From contig DASQFI010000062.1 in NCBI GenBank assembly GCA_035633215.1, positions 248,001 through 312,000 on the forward strand: 64,000 bases of DNA, read 5' to 3'. This DNA comes from DASQFI01 sp035633215. Lineage in GTDB: Bacteria; Acidobacteriota; Vicinamibacteria; Vicinamibacterales; SCN-69-37. Shown piece after piece: positions 56,210-64,000 of this stretch (the first letter of the stretch is position 1; each line of letters begins with the position of its first letter). A program made the position numbers and the translations under genes. The notes under the pieces are model-generated. The model was given only the letters and a program-made list of their open reading frames with translations, did no database searches and was not told the origin of the DNA.

Positions 56210-56907
56210 TCGTGCCTCAGGAGGGTCGCGCGAACGACAGGCTCGCGCACGATGACGCCCTCGGCGAACGCGACGCCAGCCTGCGCCCCGAACTGCGCGT
56301 CACGGCTCTCGATGAGCTGGCGAAACGTCGAAGCCGTCAGGCGTGTGTCCACCGCCGACCCGCCCGCGGGCGCAAACTGGCTGCGAAAGCACGCCAGCGC
56401 CTCGCGCTTCCGCTCGTAGTGCTCCGACACGTCGATCACGAATGAAGGCGGTGCGAAGTCGTTGATGAAGTAGTAGCAGATCCACTCGGGCCGCCAGGCG
56501 GCGGTCCCGGTCTCGTAGCGTCGCAGGCCGCTTTTGAAGACGGCACCGGTCAGCACGCGGCTCGCGGCGATGTGATCCGGATGGCGATCGCGCCAGTACG
56601 GCACCGCAATCGCGCGCGGCTGATGGCGGCGGATGAAATCGACCGCCGAACGCACGAGCGCGGGCGTGTTCTCGATGCCGCCATCGGGCCAGCCGAGATT
56701 CTCCCGCCAGATGGCGCCGAGCGCGCGAGCGGCCTGCTCCGCCTCGCGGCGTCGCTCCTCGGGTGTGCCGTTGCTGCCAAGCTCGCCCGCCGTGAGATCG
56801 CAGAGGCCGACGGTGCGCCCCGCGGCGGCATGCCGCGCGACGGTGCCGCCCAGGCCGATTTCGATGTCGTCGGGGTGCGGGCCGAACACCAGCAGGTCGG
56901 TCGACAT
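56206..56907 (-). CDS. bshB1: Bacillithiol biosynthesis deacetylase
   Basis: A 233-residue zinc LmbE-like deacetylase. The metal motif FGPHPDDIE (H11, D13, D14) and the second HPDHIAAS near 108 are visible, plus LTAGELGSNGTPEERRREA near 38, which is typical of the BshB1 group. It removes the acetyl group from GlcNAc-malate. First gene of the two-gene operon bshB1-bshA; the overlap with bshA shows translational coupling. Start ATG 56907. The upstream intergenic region contains a degenerate copy of the family A core (GTCCACAGGTGAGC near 56997). Confidence 0.95.
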   Translation of the reverse strand: MSTDLLVFGPHPDDIEIGLGGTVARHAAAGRTVGLCDLTAGELGSNGTPEERRREAEQAARALGAIWRENLGWPDGGIENTPALVRSAVDFIRRHQPRAIAVPYWRDRHPDHIAASRVLTGAVFKSGLRRYETGTAAWRPEWICYYFINDFAPPSFVIDVSEHYERKREALACFRSQFAPAGGSAVDTRLTASTFRQLIESRDAQFGAQAGVAFAEGVIVREPVVRATLLRHE

Positions 56908-57053
56908 CGGGCGAATGTACTAGATCTGGGTACGGCATGTCCGTTGCACAACACACCATCGAGTCCGGCCGCGGGGGACGTACTGAGGCCGGAGTGTCCA
57001 CAGGTGAGCGGGCCGGGGGTCGATCTTGGAAAAACTCCGGCTCTGGAGGGCGC

Positions 57054-57242
57054 ATGCGCTTCATCAATCTGTACTTCGTCGGCTGGATCGTCTTTGTGAT
57101 CGGTGTCGGCCTCGCGCTCTGGAAGGCCGGCATTCTCGCGCACGTCGCACCCGCGTGGATCGCCATTGTCGCCGTCATCGCCGTCGGCGTCGGAATCATG
57201 TTCGCCGTCGGGTCAGGGAAACCGGAAATCTCGCGAGAGTGA
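57054..57242 (+). CDS. Small two-segment membrane protein
   Basis: A 62-residue protein with membrane segments at about 6-26 and 33-51 and a short polar tail (GSGKPEISRE). ATG 57054 is supported by TGGAGGG at 57044-57050. No recognised family, though similar small inner-membrane proteins of this size are common and lack assigned functions. It is divergent from bshB1. Confidence 0.7.
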   Translation: MRFINLYFVGWIVFVIGVGLALWKAGILAHVAPAWIAIVAVIAVGVGIMFAVGSGKPEISRE

Positions 57243-57389
57243 AGACGCCTGCCTTGATTATCATGCCGCCGGATCCGGCGGTCCGCCTTCGCGCGAAGGC
57301 TGATAGACTCTCCACTCCAATAGAAACTGACGTCCCGCTCCTATCGGAAGCGCCTGCGGCTCGCGCGCGCAGTGAGTAAGGAGGTCGGA

Positions 57390-57953
57390 GTGGTCCCGCT
57401 CGTGTCGTTATGGATGCCGATCCTTGTCTCGGCGGTATTCGTGTTCTCCGCCAGCTTCGTCATCCACATGATGCTCACGTACCACCGCGGTGATTACCGC
57501 AAGCTCCCGGAGGAAGCGGCGGTGCAGGACGCGCTTCGCCGTTTCGGCATCCCGCCGGCCGACTACATGCTGCCGTCGCCGAGCGGGCTGAAGGATTTGC
57601 GCTCGCCTGATTTCGTCGAGCGGATGACGAAAGGGCCGGTGATCTTCATGACCGTGTTGCCCAGCGGCCGGCCGGGCATGGCCAAGAACCTCGTGCTGTG
57701 GTTTCTCTACTGCGTGGTGGTCGGTGTGTTCGTCGCCTACATCACGGGCCGGGCGCTGCCGCCGGGCAGCTCATACCTGGACGTCTTCCGGTTCGCCGGA
57801 ACCACGGCCTTCATGGGATACGCGCTGGCGTTATGGCAGAACACGATCTGGTACAAGCGCGCGTGGACCACGACGTTCAAATCCACAGTCGATGGCCTCG
57901 TCTACGGGATGCTGACCGCGGGTGTCTTCGGCTGGCTCTGGCCAGCCGCGTGA
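57390..57953 (+). CDS. Membrane protein of unknown function
   Basis: A 187-residue protein. The start is taken as GTG 57390, which has AAGGAGG (57378-57384) 5 nt upstream; an earlier GTG at 57372 lies before that site. A first membrane segment spans about 5-28 (WMPILVSAVFVFSASFVIHM), then a soluble loop of about 80 residues with EEAAVQDALRRFGIPPADYMLPSP, then three segments at about 100-122, 132-150 and 165-185. The pattern of an N-terminal anchor followed by a periplasmic loop and three helices is known from acidobacterial hypothetical proteins. It precedes a DinB gene with a 7-nt gap. Confidence 0.75.
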   Translation: MVPLVSLWMPILVSAVFVFSASFVIHMMLTYHRGDYRKLPEEAAVQDALRRFGIPPADYMLPSPSGLKDLRSPDFVERMTKGPVIFMTVLPSGRPGMAKNLVLWFLYCVVVGVFVAYITGRALPPGSSYLDVFRFAGTTAFMGYALALWQNTIWYKRAWTTTFKSTVDGLVYGMLTAGVFGWLWPAA

Positions 57954-57960
57954 GCGCGCC

Positions 57961-58497
57961 ATGTCTGTCTTCACCAATCCTGCGGGCCGGTCGATCGATC
58001 ACGCGCGCGCGTACGTCAGCGCGCTCCTCGAGCTGCTCGGCGATCGGAAGCCGCTCGACGTCCTGGGCGCGACGCCGGCCGCGCTCGAGGATGCTCTGGA
58101 GGAGCTGTCACCGGCGCAGATCGTGACGCCGGAAGCGCCGGGGAAATGGGCGGTGCGCGACGTCGTGCAGCACCTGGCCGACTCGGAGCTCGTGTGGGCC
58201 TATCGACTGCGTCTCGTGCTGGCGGAAGACCGGCCCCCGCTCACCGGCTACGACCAGGATCACTGGGCCGACCGGCTTCACTACGCCGAGTCGCATCCGC
58301 GCGAAGCGCTCGACGAGTTCCACGTCCTGCGCCGCGCGAACCTGCGTCTGCTCGAGCGCGCGTCGCCGCAGGATCTGGAGCGCGTCGGCGTGCATGGCGA
58401 GCGTGGTGAAGAAAGCCTGGAGCACATGATTCGTCTCTATGCAGGCCACGATCTGCTGCACCTGCGGCAGATCAAGAGGATTGGGGAGGCCGTATGA
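57961..58497 (+). CDS. DinB-superfamily protein, possible thiol transferase
   Basis: A 178-residue DinB-fold protein. The metal triad is H71 (VVQHLADSE), H163 and H167 (GHDLLHLRQI), which matches the nickel/zinc site of the YfiT/BstA group. The GKWAVRDVVQHL segment is typical. In bacillithiol-producing bacteria BstA moves bacillithiol onto electrophiles; the bshB1-bshA operon is about 1.1 kb upstream, so this is a plausible partner, but the family has many other roles. Its stop overlaps the start of the CapA-like gene by 4 nt. Confidence 0.88.
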   Translation: MSVFTNPAGRSIDHARAYVSALLELLGDRKPLDVLGATPAALEDALEELSPAQIVTPEAPGKWAVRDVVQHLADSELVWAYRLRLVLAEDRPPLTGYDQDHWADRLHYAESHPREALDEFHVLRRANLRLLERASPQDLERVGVHGERGEESLEHMIRLYAGHDLLHLRQIKRIGEAV

Positions 58498-59927
58498 GGT
58501 TCAAGATTGTCGCGCTCGCGGCGCTTCTGAGCGGCCTGGCCGCCGGGCCAACCGGGCAGACTCCGGCGCGCCCGCCCGCGCCGTCGGCCGACACCGGCAC
58601 CTTCACGATGGCGCTCACGGGCGATTCGATCATCACGCGGCGGCTCTCGCCGTTCCAGGAGCCGTCGTTCCTGCAGATGATCGATCTCATCCGCAACGCC
58701 GACGTCGCGTTCACGAATCTCGAAATGCTCTTCCACGACTACGAGACGTACGCGATGAACCAGAGCGGCGGCACGTACATGCGGGCCGAGCCGGCGCTCG
58801 CCAAGGAACTCGCGTGGGCCGGGTTCGATCTCGTCGCGCGCGCGAACAACCACACCGGTGACTACGCGCCCGATGCGATGCGGTTGACGACGAAGTACGT
58901 CGCCGACGCCGGGCTCGTCGGCGCGGGCGTCGGCGAGACGCTGTCCGAAGCGCGCGAGCCGCATTTCGCCGACACGGCGCGGGCGCGCGTGGCGCTCGTC
59001 GCGTGCGCCTCGACGTTCCCCGACCATTCACGCGCGGGCGAGTCGCGCGGGAACATTCCGGGCCGTCCGGGTCTGAGCCCGCTGCGTTTCACGACGACCT
59101 ATGTGACGACCGCCGACGGCCTGGCCAAGCTTCGCGACGGCATGACCGCGGCCGGACTCGGTGGACGCGGCGGGCGTGGCGCCGGCGGTGGCGCGGGAGG
59201 AGCAGGTGGCGCGGCCCCCGGTGCGCAGGCGCCGCCGCAGTCGCTCACGCTCTTCGGTCAGCGCGTCGTGGTCGGCGACAAGCCGGGCGTCCGGACCGAG
59301 CCGAACAAGGAAGATCTCGAGCAGATTGCCGCGTCGGTGCGCAGCGCATCGAAGCTCGCTGACTACACGATCGTGACGATTCACGCGCACGAGGGCGGCC
59401 AGGGCGGGCGGCTCGTGCCGGCCGAGTTCCTGGTCACGTTCGCCCGGGCGATGATCGACGCCGGCGCGGACGTCTTCGTCGGTCACGGTCCGCACGTCCT
59501 GCGCGGCATCGAGATCTACAAGGGCAAGCCGATCCTCTACAGCCTGGGCGACTTCATCTTTCAGAACGAGACGCTGCTGCGGCTGCCGAGCGAGAACTAC
59601 GAGTCGTACGACCTCGGCATCGGTGCGCACGTCGCCGAGTTCAACGACCGCCGGTACAGCGGCGACACGCGCGGATTCCCAGCCGATCCGCCGATCTGGG
59701 AGTCGGTCGTGGCGATGCCGCGCTTCAAGGGCAAGACGCTCGTGGATCTCGTCCTGCATCCGATCTCGCTCGGCTTCGGGAAACCGGCCAGTCAACGGGG
59801 CCGCCCGATGCTCGCCGACCCCGAGCTGCGCAAGAAGATCCTCGACGATCTGATCACGCTCTCGGAGCCGTTCGGAACGAAGATCGAGAACCGGAACGGC
59901 GTCGGGTACGTTCTGATTTCCAGATAG
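58494..59927 (+). CDS. CapA-family (PGA_cap metallophosphatase-like) exported protein
   Basis: A 477-residue protein with signal peptide about 1-21. CapA-type calcineurin-like fold: TMALTGDSIITRRL near 40, NADVAFTNLEMLFHDY near 68, DLVARANNHTGDYAPDAM near 115, then, after a glycine-rich insertion (about 222-250, GRGGRGAGGGAGGAGG), the second half TIVTIHAHEGGQGG, GADVFVGHGPHVLRGIEIYKGKPILYSLGDFIF. In poly-gamma-glutamate producers CapA acts in polymer export, but this family is wide and many members have no capsule genes around, as here. The glycine-rich insert is unusual and looks like a linker. Confidence 0.9.
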   Translation: MRFKIVALAALLSGLAAGPTGQTPARPPAPSADTGTFTMALTGDSIITRRLSPFQEPSFLQMIDLIRNADVAFTNLEMLFHDYETYAMNQSGGTYMRAEPALAKELAWAGFDLVARANNHTGDYAPDAMRLTTKYVADAGLVGAGVGETLSEAREPHFADTARARVALVACASTFPDHSRAGESRGNIPGRPGLSPLRFTTTYVTTADGLAKLRDGMTAAGLGGRGGRGAGGGAGGAGGAAPGAQAPPQSLTLFGQRVVVGDKPGVRTEPNKEDLEQIAASVRSASKLADYTIVTIHAHEGGQGGRLVPAEFLVTFARAMIDAGADVFVGHGPHVLRGIEIYKGKPILYSLGDFIFQNETLLRLPSENYESYDLGIGAHVAEFNDRRYSGDTRGFPADPPIWESVVAMPRFKGKTLVDLVLHPISLGFGKPASQRGRPMLADPELRKKILDDLITLSEPFGTKIENRNGVGYVLISR

Positions 59928-60017
59928 CCACCAAAGGAGGCGCGGGCTGAAGCCCGTCGGCAGTGGGTGAGGGCGCCGGCGAAGTGATTGCTGCAGGACT
60001 GAAGGACGACACTCCTC

Positions 60018-60548
60018 TCAGCTGCACGTGACGGTGAGGGTGATGGTTTCACCCATGTCGTTCTGTCCAGCGACCGTCAGCGTCGTCACGCCGCCTTTGT
60101 TGGTCAGTGTCGCGGTGCCGGTGTTTTTCGGGTTCTTCGAATCGGTGTTCAGCACATAGGCCGGCGGTCGTCCGCCTTTTGCCGTGACGACGGTGATCAT
60201 CAGGCGGAACACACTGCTCTTCGTGACCCCGCCTACGAGCTCGTTCGAACCGAACGCGATGGCGTTGATCGGTCCCTTGCCATCTCCATCCGACGGGAAC
60301 TCGATGACGAAGGTGGCCGTCCCGGTCAGAGAGGCGTCCTTTGGAATCTCGCCGCAGACGCCGGACGTGCCCGTCAATGCGAAACTGCCGTCGTAGCGCC
60401 CGCGACTGCCCGCGATCAACGCCTCGGCGACGGTCTTTCGCTGATTGATCGATTGGGGCTGTGAAGAATGCCCTGCACCGCCGAGCGCAAGCGGAATAAC
60501 CAGACCTGCTCGAGTGACCCACGTCTGTGTGAATGATTTCGTGACCAT
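60018..60548 (-). CDS. Secreted protein of unknown function
   Basis: A 176-residue protein beginning at ATG 60548, preceded by AGGGGAA with a 5-nt spacer. A signal peptide is likely (about 10-30, TWVTRAGLVIPLALGGAGHS). The mature part reads as a beta-sandwich: GRYDGSFALTGTSGVCGEIP, ATFVIEFPSDGDGKGPINAIAF, FRLMITVVTAKGG, GTATLTNKGGVTTLTVAGQNDMGETITLTVTC. Two cysteines (GVCGE and the terminal TCS) could form a disulfide. No family recognised. Divergent from the M20 gene. Confidence 0.75.
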   Translation of the reverse strand: MVTKSFTQTWVTRAGLVIPLALGGAGHSSQPQSINQRKTVAEALIAGSRGRYDGSFALTGTSGVCGEIPKDASLTGTATFVIEFPSDGDGKGPINAIAFGSNELVGGVTKSSVFRLMITVVTAKGGRPPAYVLNTDSKNPKNTGTATLTNKGGVTTLTVAGQNDMGETITLTVTCS

Positions 60549-60684
60549 GCCGGTTCCCCTGAAACATTGACGTCCGGGCGTCGCCTCGACTTGCGCGACC
60601 GCCAGTCTGACGGACACGCCCATGCCGGGCAACAGGAAACGAACACGCGCCTCGCCATCGCGTTTCTTCGCTACCATTGGTGGC

Positions 60685-62091
60685 ATGCGAACCTTGACCG
60701 CCCTCGTCGGCGTGTTTGCCGTCTCCGGCTGGCTCGCGCAGACGCCGGCCGAGCCCGACTGGACCAAGATCGAGGCCGAGACGCTGCAGCACTTCCAGGC
60801 GCTCCTGAAGATCGACACGAGCGATCCGCCGGGGCGCGAGCTCGACGCCGCGCAGTACCTGAAGAAGGTGCTCGAGGCCGAGGGCATTCCGGCACAGTTC
60901 TTCGCCCTCGAGGACCATCGGCCGAGCGTCGTCGCGCGGCTGAAGGGCAGCGGACGCAAACGGCCGCTGCTGCTGATGGCGCACACCGACGTCGTGAATG
61001 TCGATCCCAAGAAGTGGACGTTTCCGCCGTTCAGCGCCACGCGTGACGGTGGCTACGTGTACGGCCGCGGCACCGTGGACGACAAGGACAACCTCGCGGC
61101 GTCGCTGATGGTGATGCTGACGCTGAAGCGGCTGAAGGTGCCGCTCGACCGTGACGTGATCTTCCTGGCCGAGTCGGGCGAGGAGGGATCGACACGGGTC
61201 GGCATCCAGTTCCTGGTCAACCAGCACTTCGACCAGATCGACGCTGAGTACTGTCTTGCCGAAGGCGGCGGCGTCAGTCGCACCGGCGGCGCTGTGAAGT
61301 TCGCGTCCGTGCAGACGCTCGAGAAGATTCCCTACCGGGTCGAGCTCACGGCGCGCGGCGTCGCAGGTCATGGCTCGGTACCGCTCAAGACGAACGCGGT
61401 CGCGCACCTCGCTGCCGCGGTGGCGGCCATCGCGAAGTGGCGGCCCGAGATCCGGCTGAACGAGACCACCAGTGCCTACTTCAGGCGGCTGGCGGAGATC
61501 TCTCCGCCCGAGGAGGCCGCGCGCTATCGGGCGGTGCTCGACCCTGCCAAAGCGAGCGCGGCGGACGAGTACTTCCTCGAACACGAGCCTCGTCACGCAT
61601 CGATGCTGCGGACGTCGGTGTCGCCGAACATCTTCACGGCCGGCTATCGCATTAACGTCATTCCGTCGGAAGCCGTCGCCACGCTCGATGTCCGCGCGCT
61701 GCCTGACGAGAAGATGCCCGAGTTCCTCGAGCAGATTCGGAAGGTCGTGAACGATCCGACCGTGGAGGTCGTGTTCGGCCAGCGCGACACGCGGCCGGGC
61801 GGCCGCGAGGCGCGCATCGACTCCGAGGCCTTTCTCGCGTTCGAGTCGCTCGTGAAAAAGCACTACAACGCCCCGACGCTGCCGACCATGAGCACGGGCG
61901 CGACGGACATGTCGTACCTGCGCAACAAGGGCATGCAGTGTTACGGCGTCGGGCCCGCGATCGACACCGAGGACGGCCCGAAGGGGTTCGGCGCGCACAG
62001 CGATCAGGAGCGCATCCTCGAAAGCGAGCTGTACCGCTTCACGAAGTTCTACTGGGAGCTGGTCCGGACGCTCGCGGGAGCAGGGGCCTGA
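60685..62091 (+). CDS. M20-family metallopeptidase, secreted
   Basis: A 468-residue zinc peptidase of the M20/M25/M40 family. Signal peptide about 1-18. Metal and catalytic residues: H100 and D102 in LMAHTDVV, D132 in GRGTVDDKDN, E166 and E167 in AESGEEGS, and a later H in FGAHSDQERI. The dimerisation domain runs from about 210 to 345 (VELTARGVAGHGSVP). The length fits carboxypeptidase/aminoacylase-like members. It overlaps the rhodanese gene by 4 nt, suggesting a shared transcript with the rhodanese and nitrilase genes. Confidence 0.93.
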   Translation: MRTLTALVGVFAVSGWLAQTPAEPDWTKIEAETLQHFQALLKIDTSDPPGRELDAAQYLKKVLEAEGIPAQFFALEDHRPSVVARLKGSGRKRPLLLMAHTDVVNVDPKKWTFPPFSATRDGGYVYGRGTVDDKDNLAASLMVMLTLKRLKVPLDRDVIFLAESGEEGSTRVGIQFLVNQHFDQIDAEYCLAEGGGVSRTGGAVKFASVQTLEKIPYRVELTARGVAGHGSVPLKTNAVAHLAAAVAAIAKWRPEIRLNETTSAYFRRLAEISPPEEAARYRAVLDPAKASAADEYFLEHEPRHASMLRTSVSPNIFTAGYRINVIPSEAVATLDVRALPDEKMPEFLEQIRKVVNDPTVEVVFGQRDTRPGGREARIDSEAFLAFESLVKKHYNAPTLPTMSTGATDMSYLRNKGMQCYGVGPAIDTEDGPKGFGAHSDQERILESELYRFTKFYWELVRTLAGAGA

Positions 62092-62396
62092 CCGCTGCCG
62101 ACCTGCTCGCGAGCATTGACGCCGGCACCGCCCCGCTCGTCGTCGATGTCCGCAGCCGGCGCGAGTTCTCCAAAGGGCACGTGCCAGGCGCGATCAATGT
62201 GCCGCTGCCCACACTCCTGCTGTCTCCGCTGAGAGTGCCGGGTTCCCGTGACGATACGCTCGTCGTTTACTGTGGCCACGGTCCGCGCGCGCGCATGGCC
62301 GCGGCGATGATGCGGCGCGCTGGGTTCCGTCGAATTACGTTCCTGCGAGGACACATGGCCGGGTGGCGGAAGGCTGGATTCCGCGAAGAGACGTGA
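62088..62396 (+). CDS. Rhodanese-like domain protein
   Basis: About 102 residues, a single rhodanese domain. LVVDVRSRREFSKGHVPGAINVPL is the standard first half, and the catalytic cysteine is C62 in VVYCGHGPRARMAA, followed by AGFRRITFLRGHMAGW. It moves sulfane sulfur or acts as a phosphatase-like domain. No ATG or GTG suits the start; a CTG at 62088 overlaps the previous stop (CTGA) and is the most economical choice, with GGGAGC upstream. The start is therefore uncertain. The following nitrilase overlaps by 4 nt. Confidence 0.8.
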   Translation: MTAADLLASIDAGTAPLVVDVRSRREFSKGHVPGAINVPLPTLLLSPLRVPGSRDDTLVVYCGHGPRARMAAAMMRRAGFRRITFLRGHMAGWRKAGFREET

Positions 62397-63172
62397 CGCG
62401 GCCGCTGCGGGTCACCGTCTGCGAGCTTCACGACGAGCGCGCGGCCTTCGAGCGTGATTGGATGCGGCTTGTCGCGCACGTGCGTGACTGCAAGAGCGCG
62501 CTCGTGCTCCTGCCGGAGATGCCGTTTTCCACCTGGCTCGCCTCGTCGCCGGCCTTCGTGCCCGCGTCGTGGGACACCGCGGTCCGCGCGCATGAAGAAT
62601 GGCTGCCGCGTCTTGCCGAGCTTGCGCCGGCCAGCGTGGTCTCGTCGCGGCCCGTGACGCGCGCGGGCAAGCGGTTGAACGAAGGATTCGCGTGGAGCGC
62701 CAACGACGGCTACCGCGCCGTGCACGACAAAGTCTTTCTCCCGAACGAGGCCGGGTACTGGGAAGCGAAGTGGTACTCGCCAGGCGAGCGTGTGTTCGAG
62801 ACGGCCGAGATCGCCGGCGAAATGGTCGGGATGCTGATCTGCACCGAGCTGTGGGCGCTCGATCGCGCGCGGGCGTACGGCCGGTCGGGCGCGGTGATCA
62901 TCGCGACGCCCCGCGCCACGGGCCGGCCGACGGTCGAGAAGTGGCTGACCGGCGGCCGAGCGGCGGCGATCGTCTCGGGCGCGTACTCGCTGTCGTCGAA
63001 TTGGACGGCCGGCGCGGGCGGAGACGATTTCGGCGGCGGCGGCTGGATTGTAGACCCGGATGGTCGCGTACTGGCACAAACTTCCCTCGACGTGCCGTTT
63101 CACACCCTCTCGATCGACCTGACTCTCGCGGAAACCGCCAAACAGACCTATCCACGCTACGCAGTCGAGTAG
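62393..63172 (+). CDS. Nitrilase-superfamily carbon-nitrogen hydrolase
   Basis: A 259-residue nitrilase-fold enzyme with start GTG at 62393 overlapping the rhodanese stop (GTGA); a GTG at 62363 is the alternative. The catalytic triad is E42 (LLPEMPFSTW), K113 (HDKVFLPNE) and C150 (LICTELWALD). The superfamily hydrolyses nitriles, amides or carbamoyl groups. The cysteine loop LICTELW departs from the usual plant and microbial nitrilase sequence but keeps the triad, and resembles plant-like omega-amidase and N-carbamoyl amidase branches only distantly. It closes the gene string with the M20 and rhodanese genes. Confidence 0.9.
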   Translation: MTRPLRVTVCELHDERAAFERDWMRLVAHVRDCKSALVLLPEMPFSTWLASSPAFVPASWDTAVRAHEEWLPRLAELAPASVVSSRPVTRAGKRLNEGFAWSANDGYRAVHDKVFLPNEAGYWEAKWYSPGERVFETAEIAGEMVGMLICTELWALDRARAYGRSGAVIIATPRATGRPTVEKWLTGGRAAAIVSGAYSLSSNWTAGAGGDDFGGGGWIVDPDGRVLAQTSLDVPFHTLSIDLTLAETAKQTYPRYAVE

Positions 63173-63264
63173 CGGCAAGTCTCTTGCAGTAGGTGAGGGT
63201 TCAAAGTTCGAAGTCCTAAGTTCAGGTTTTGCGGGGTTTCTCGGCAACCTGCAGAGGAGCGTTC

Positions 63265-64000
63265 ATGAACTGGCAGGTGGTTCTCCGTGCAAGCCTCACG
63301 GTCCTGTGTGTGCTCATCTCGGCGAGCCGCGCGCCGGCCCAACCGAGTGCCGGCAGCCTGTACGGACGCGTGGTCGATCCGCTTGGGGAGCCGGTGTCGG
63401 GTGCGCGCGTGTCGATAGGCAGTCCTCTGGGCGAACACTCCCAGGTCACCGATGTCGGGGGCCGGTTTCAGTTTCTTGCGCTGCCTCCCGGCTCGTATTC
63501 GGTCAAAGTCGAGCGCAAGGGCGTGACGCCAGCCGGTCATCCGAATGTCATCGTCCGCGTCGGCCGCGCCACGGTGATCCAGATGACGGCCAGCCCCGGC
63601 GGGCATCATCTGCTCGGCGCGGCCGAGTCGGCGCTTCTCGATTCCCGCGTCATCGCGACGGGTGCCAACCTGAGACTCGACCAGATCGACAAGATCCCGT
63701 TTGCGCCCGACGTCGCTTCGATCCTGCAGTCCACGCCCGGAGTGTTGCTTGACGTGGTGAACGTCGGTGGCAGCGCAACCGGCGATCGGCCGACGGTCGT
63801 GTACCGTGGCGGGTCTCGCGAGGCGAACACCTGGAGCATCGACGGCGTCACGCTGACAGACATGACCGCGCTCGGATCGGCGCCAAGGTACTTCGACTTC
63901 GGCCTGATCGAAGAGGTCCAGACTGTCACCGGCGGGACTGACATTCACCAGATGACGTCGGGACTCGGCGTCAACATCGTGACGAAGCGCGGCACGAATC
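63265..64000 (+). CDS. TonB-dependent receptor-like protein, N-terminal part (3' end outside window)
   Basis: The frame is open from ATG 63265, preceded by GAGGAGC, to the window end (245 codons). Residues 1-26 form a signal peptide (ending RAPAQ). Residues about 30-110 are a carboxypeptidase-regulatory-like domain (SLYGRVVDPLGEPVSGARV, DVGGRFQFLALPPGSYSVKVE). From about 125 the TonB plug starts (DQIDKIPFAPDVASILQSTPG, VVYRGGSREANTWSIDGVTLTD). It is related in design to the receptor at 14952 but is a different gene. Substrate unknown. GTTCAAAGTTCGAAGTCC-type repeats lie upstream at about 63199-63230. Confidence 0.88.
   Translation, partial: MNWQVVLRASLTVLCVLISASRAPAQPSAGSLYGRVVDPLGEPVSGARVSIGSPLGEHSQVTDVGGRFQFLALPPGSYSVKVERKGVTPAGHPNVIVRVGRATVIQMTASPGGHHLLGAAESALLDSRVIATGANLRLDQIDKIPFAPDVASILQSTPGVLLDVVNVGGSATGDRPTVVYRGGSREANTWSIDGVTLTDMTALGSAPRYFDFGLIEEVQTVTGGTDIHQMTSGLGVNIVTKRGTN

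Noticed and set aside
60549..61998. Minus-strand frames upstream of the secreted protein at 60018
   Set aside because: These are antisense of the M20 peptidase; the good ribosome site and signal peptide place the start at 60548.

Overview
The window is GC-rich chromosomal DNA with a gene layout typical of Acidobacteriota, most likely the Vicinamibacteria side of that phylum (inference). The main reasons are a PadR regulator overlapping an 877-residue permease of the ADOP type (acidobacterial duplicated orphan permease), a di-heme cytochrome resembling the photosynthetic reaction-centre cytochrome subunit, two large TonB-dependent receptors with N-terminal carboxypeptidase-regulatory-like domains, a bacillithiol pair (bshA/bshB1), and many short secreted or DUF proteins. 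No rRNA, tRNA, CRISPR array, prophage or intact transposase was seen.

Layout: 1-3.0 kb, 3' part of a type II topoisomerase A subunit, a di-heme cytochrome c and proline dehydrogenase. 3.0-5.8 kb, an unknown gene interrupted at a G7 run, then fumC and a repeat-filled gap. 5.8-9.7 kb, padR-ADOP and a divergent marR/VOC pair. 9.7-14.8 kb, sucA-sucB (2-oxoglutarate dehydrogenase E1 and E2) followed by a receiver protein and an OB-fold lipoprotein. 14.9-24.6 kb (minus strand), a TonB receptor, a PrsW-type protease, a peptidase/propeller/barrel protein and a nonapeptide-repeat membrane protein. 24.7-27.7 kb, an ECF sigma factor on the minus strand and, divergently, a partner-switching module (RsbW-like kinase, STAS protein, FHA-GAF-PP2C phosphatase). 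28.1-32.3 kb, a parE/gyrB-type gene and a penicillin acylase. 32.4-46.9 kb, many small enzymes and DUF genes, two broken genes and a GIY-YIG gene enclosed by perfect 23-bp inverted repeats. 47-64 kb, M16 peptidase, HerA-like ATPase, cyanophycinase-like peptidase, bacillithiol genes, CapA-like protein, an M20/rhodanese/nitrilase gene string and the start of a second TonB receptor.

The most striking feature is not a gene. Nearly every larger intergenic gap holds an inverted repeat. Some belong to sequence families found two to four times here (called A, B, C and D below). Others are built from a short tandem repeat unique to the locus followed by its own inverted copy. Many end within a few bases of a start codon or encode the last codons of a neighbouring gene. 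They look like REP/REPIN-type or MITE-type elements whose mobilising enzyme is not in the window, but the locus-specific repeat hairpins do not fit a family I know.

Metabolically the genes suggest an aerobic heterotroph: proline oxidation, TCA enzymes, TonB-dependent uptake of large substrates, secreted hydrolases and bacillithiol-based thiol chemistry.
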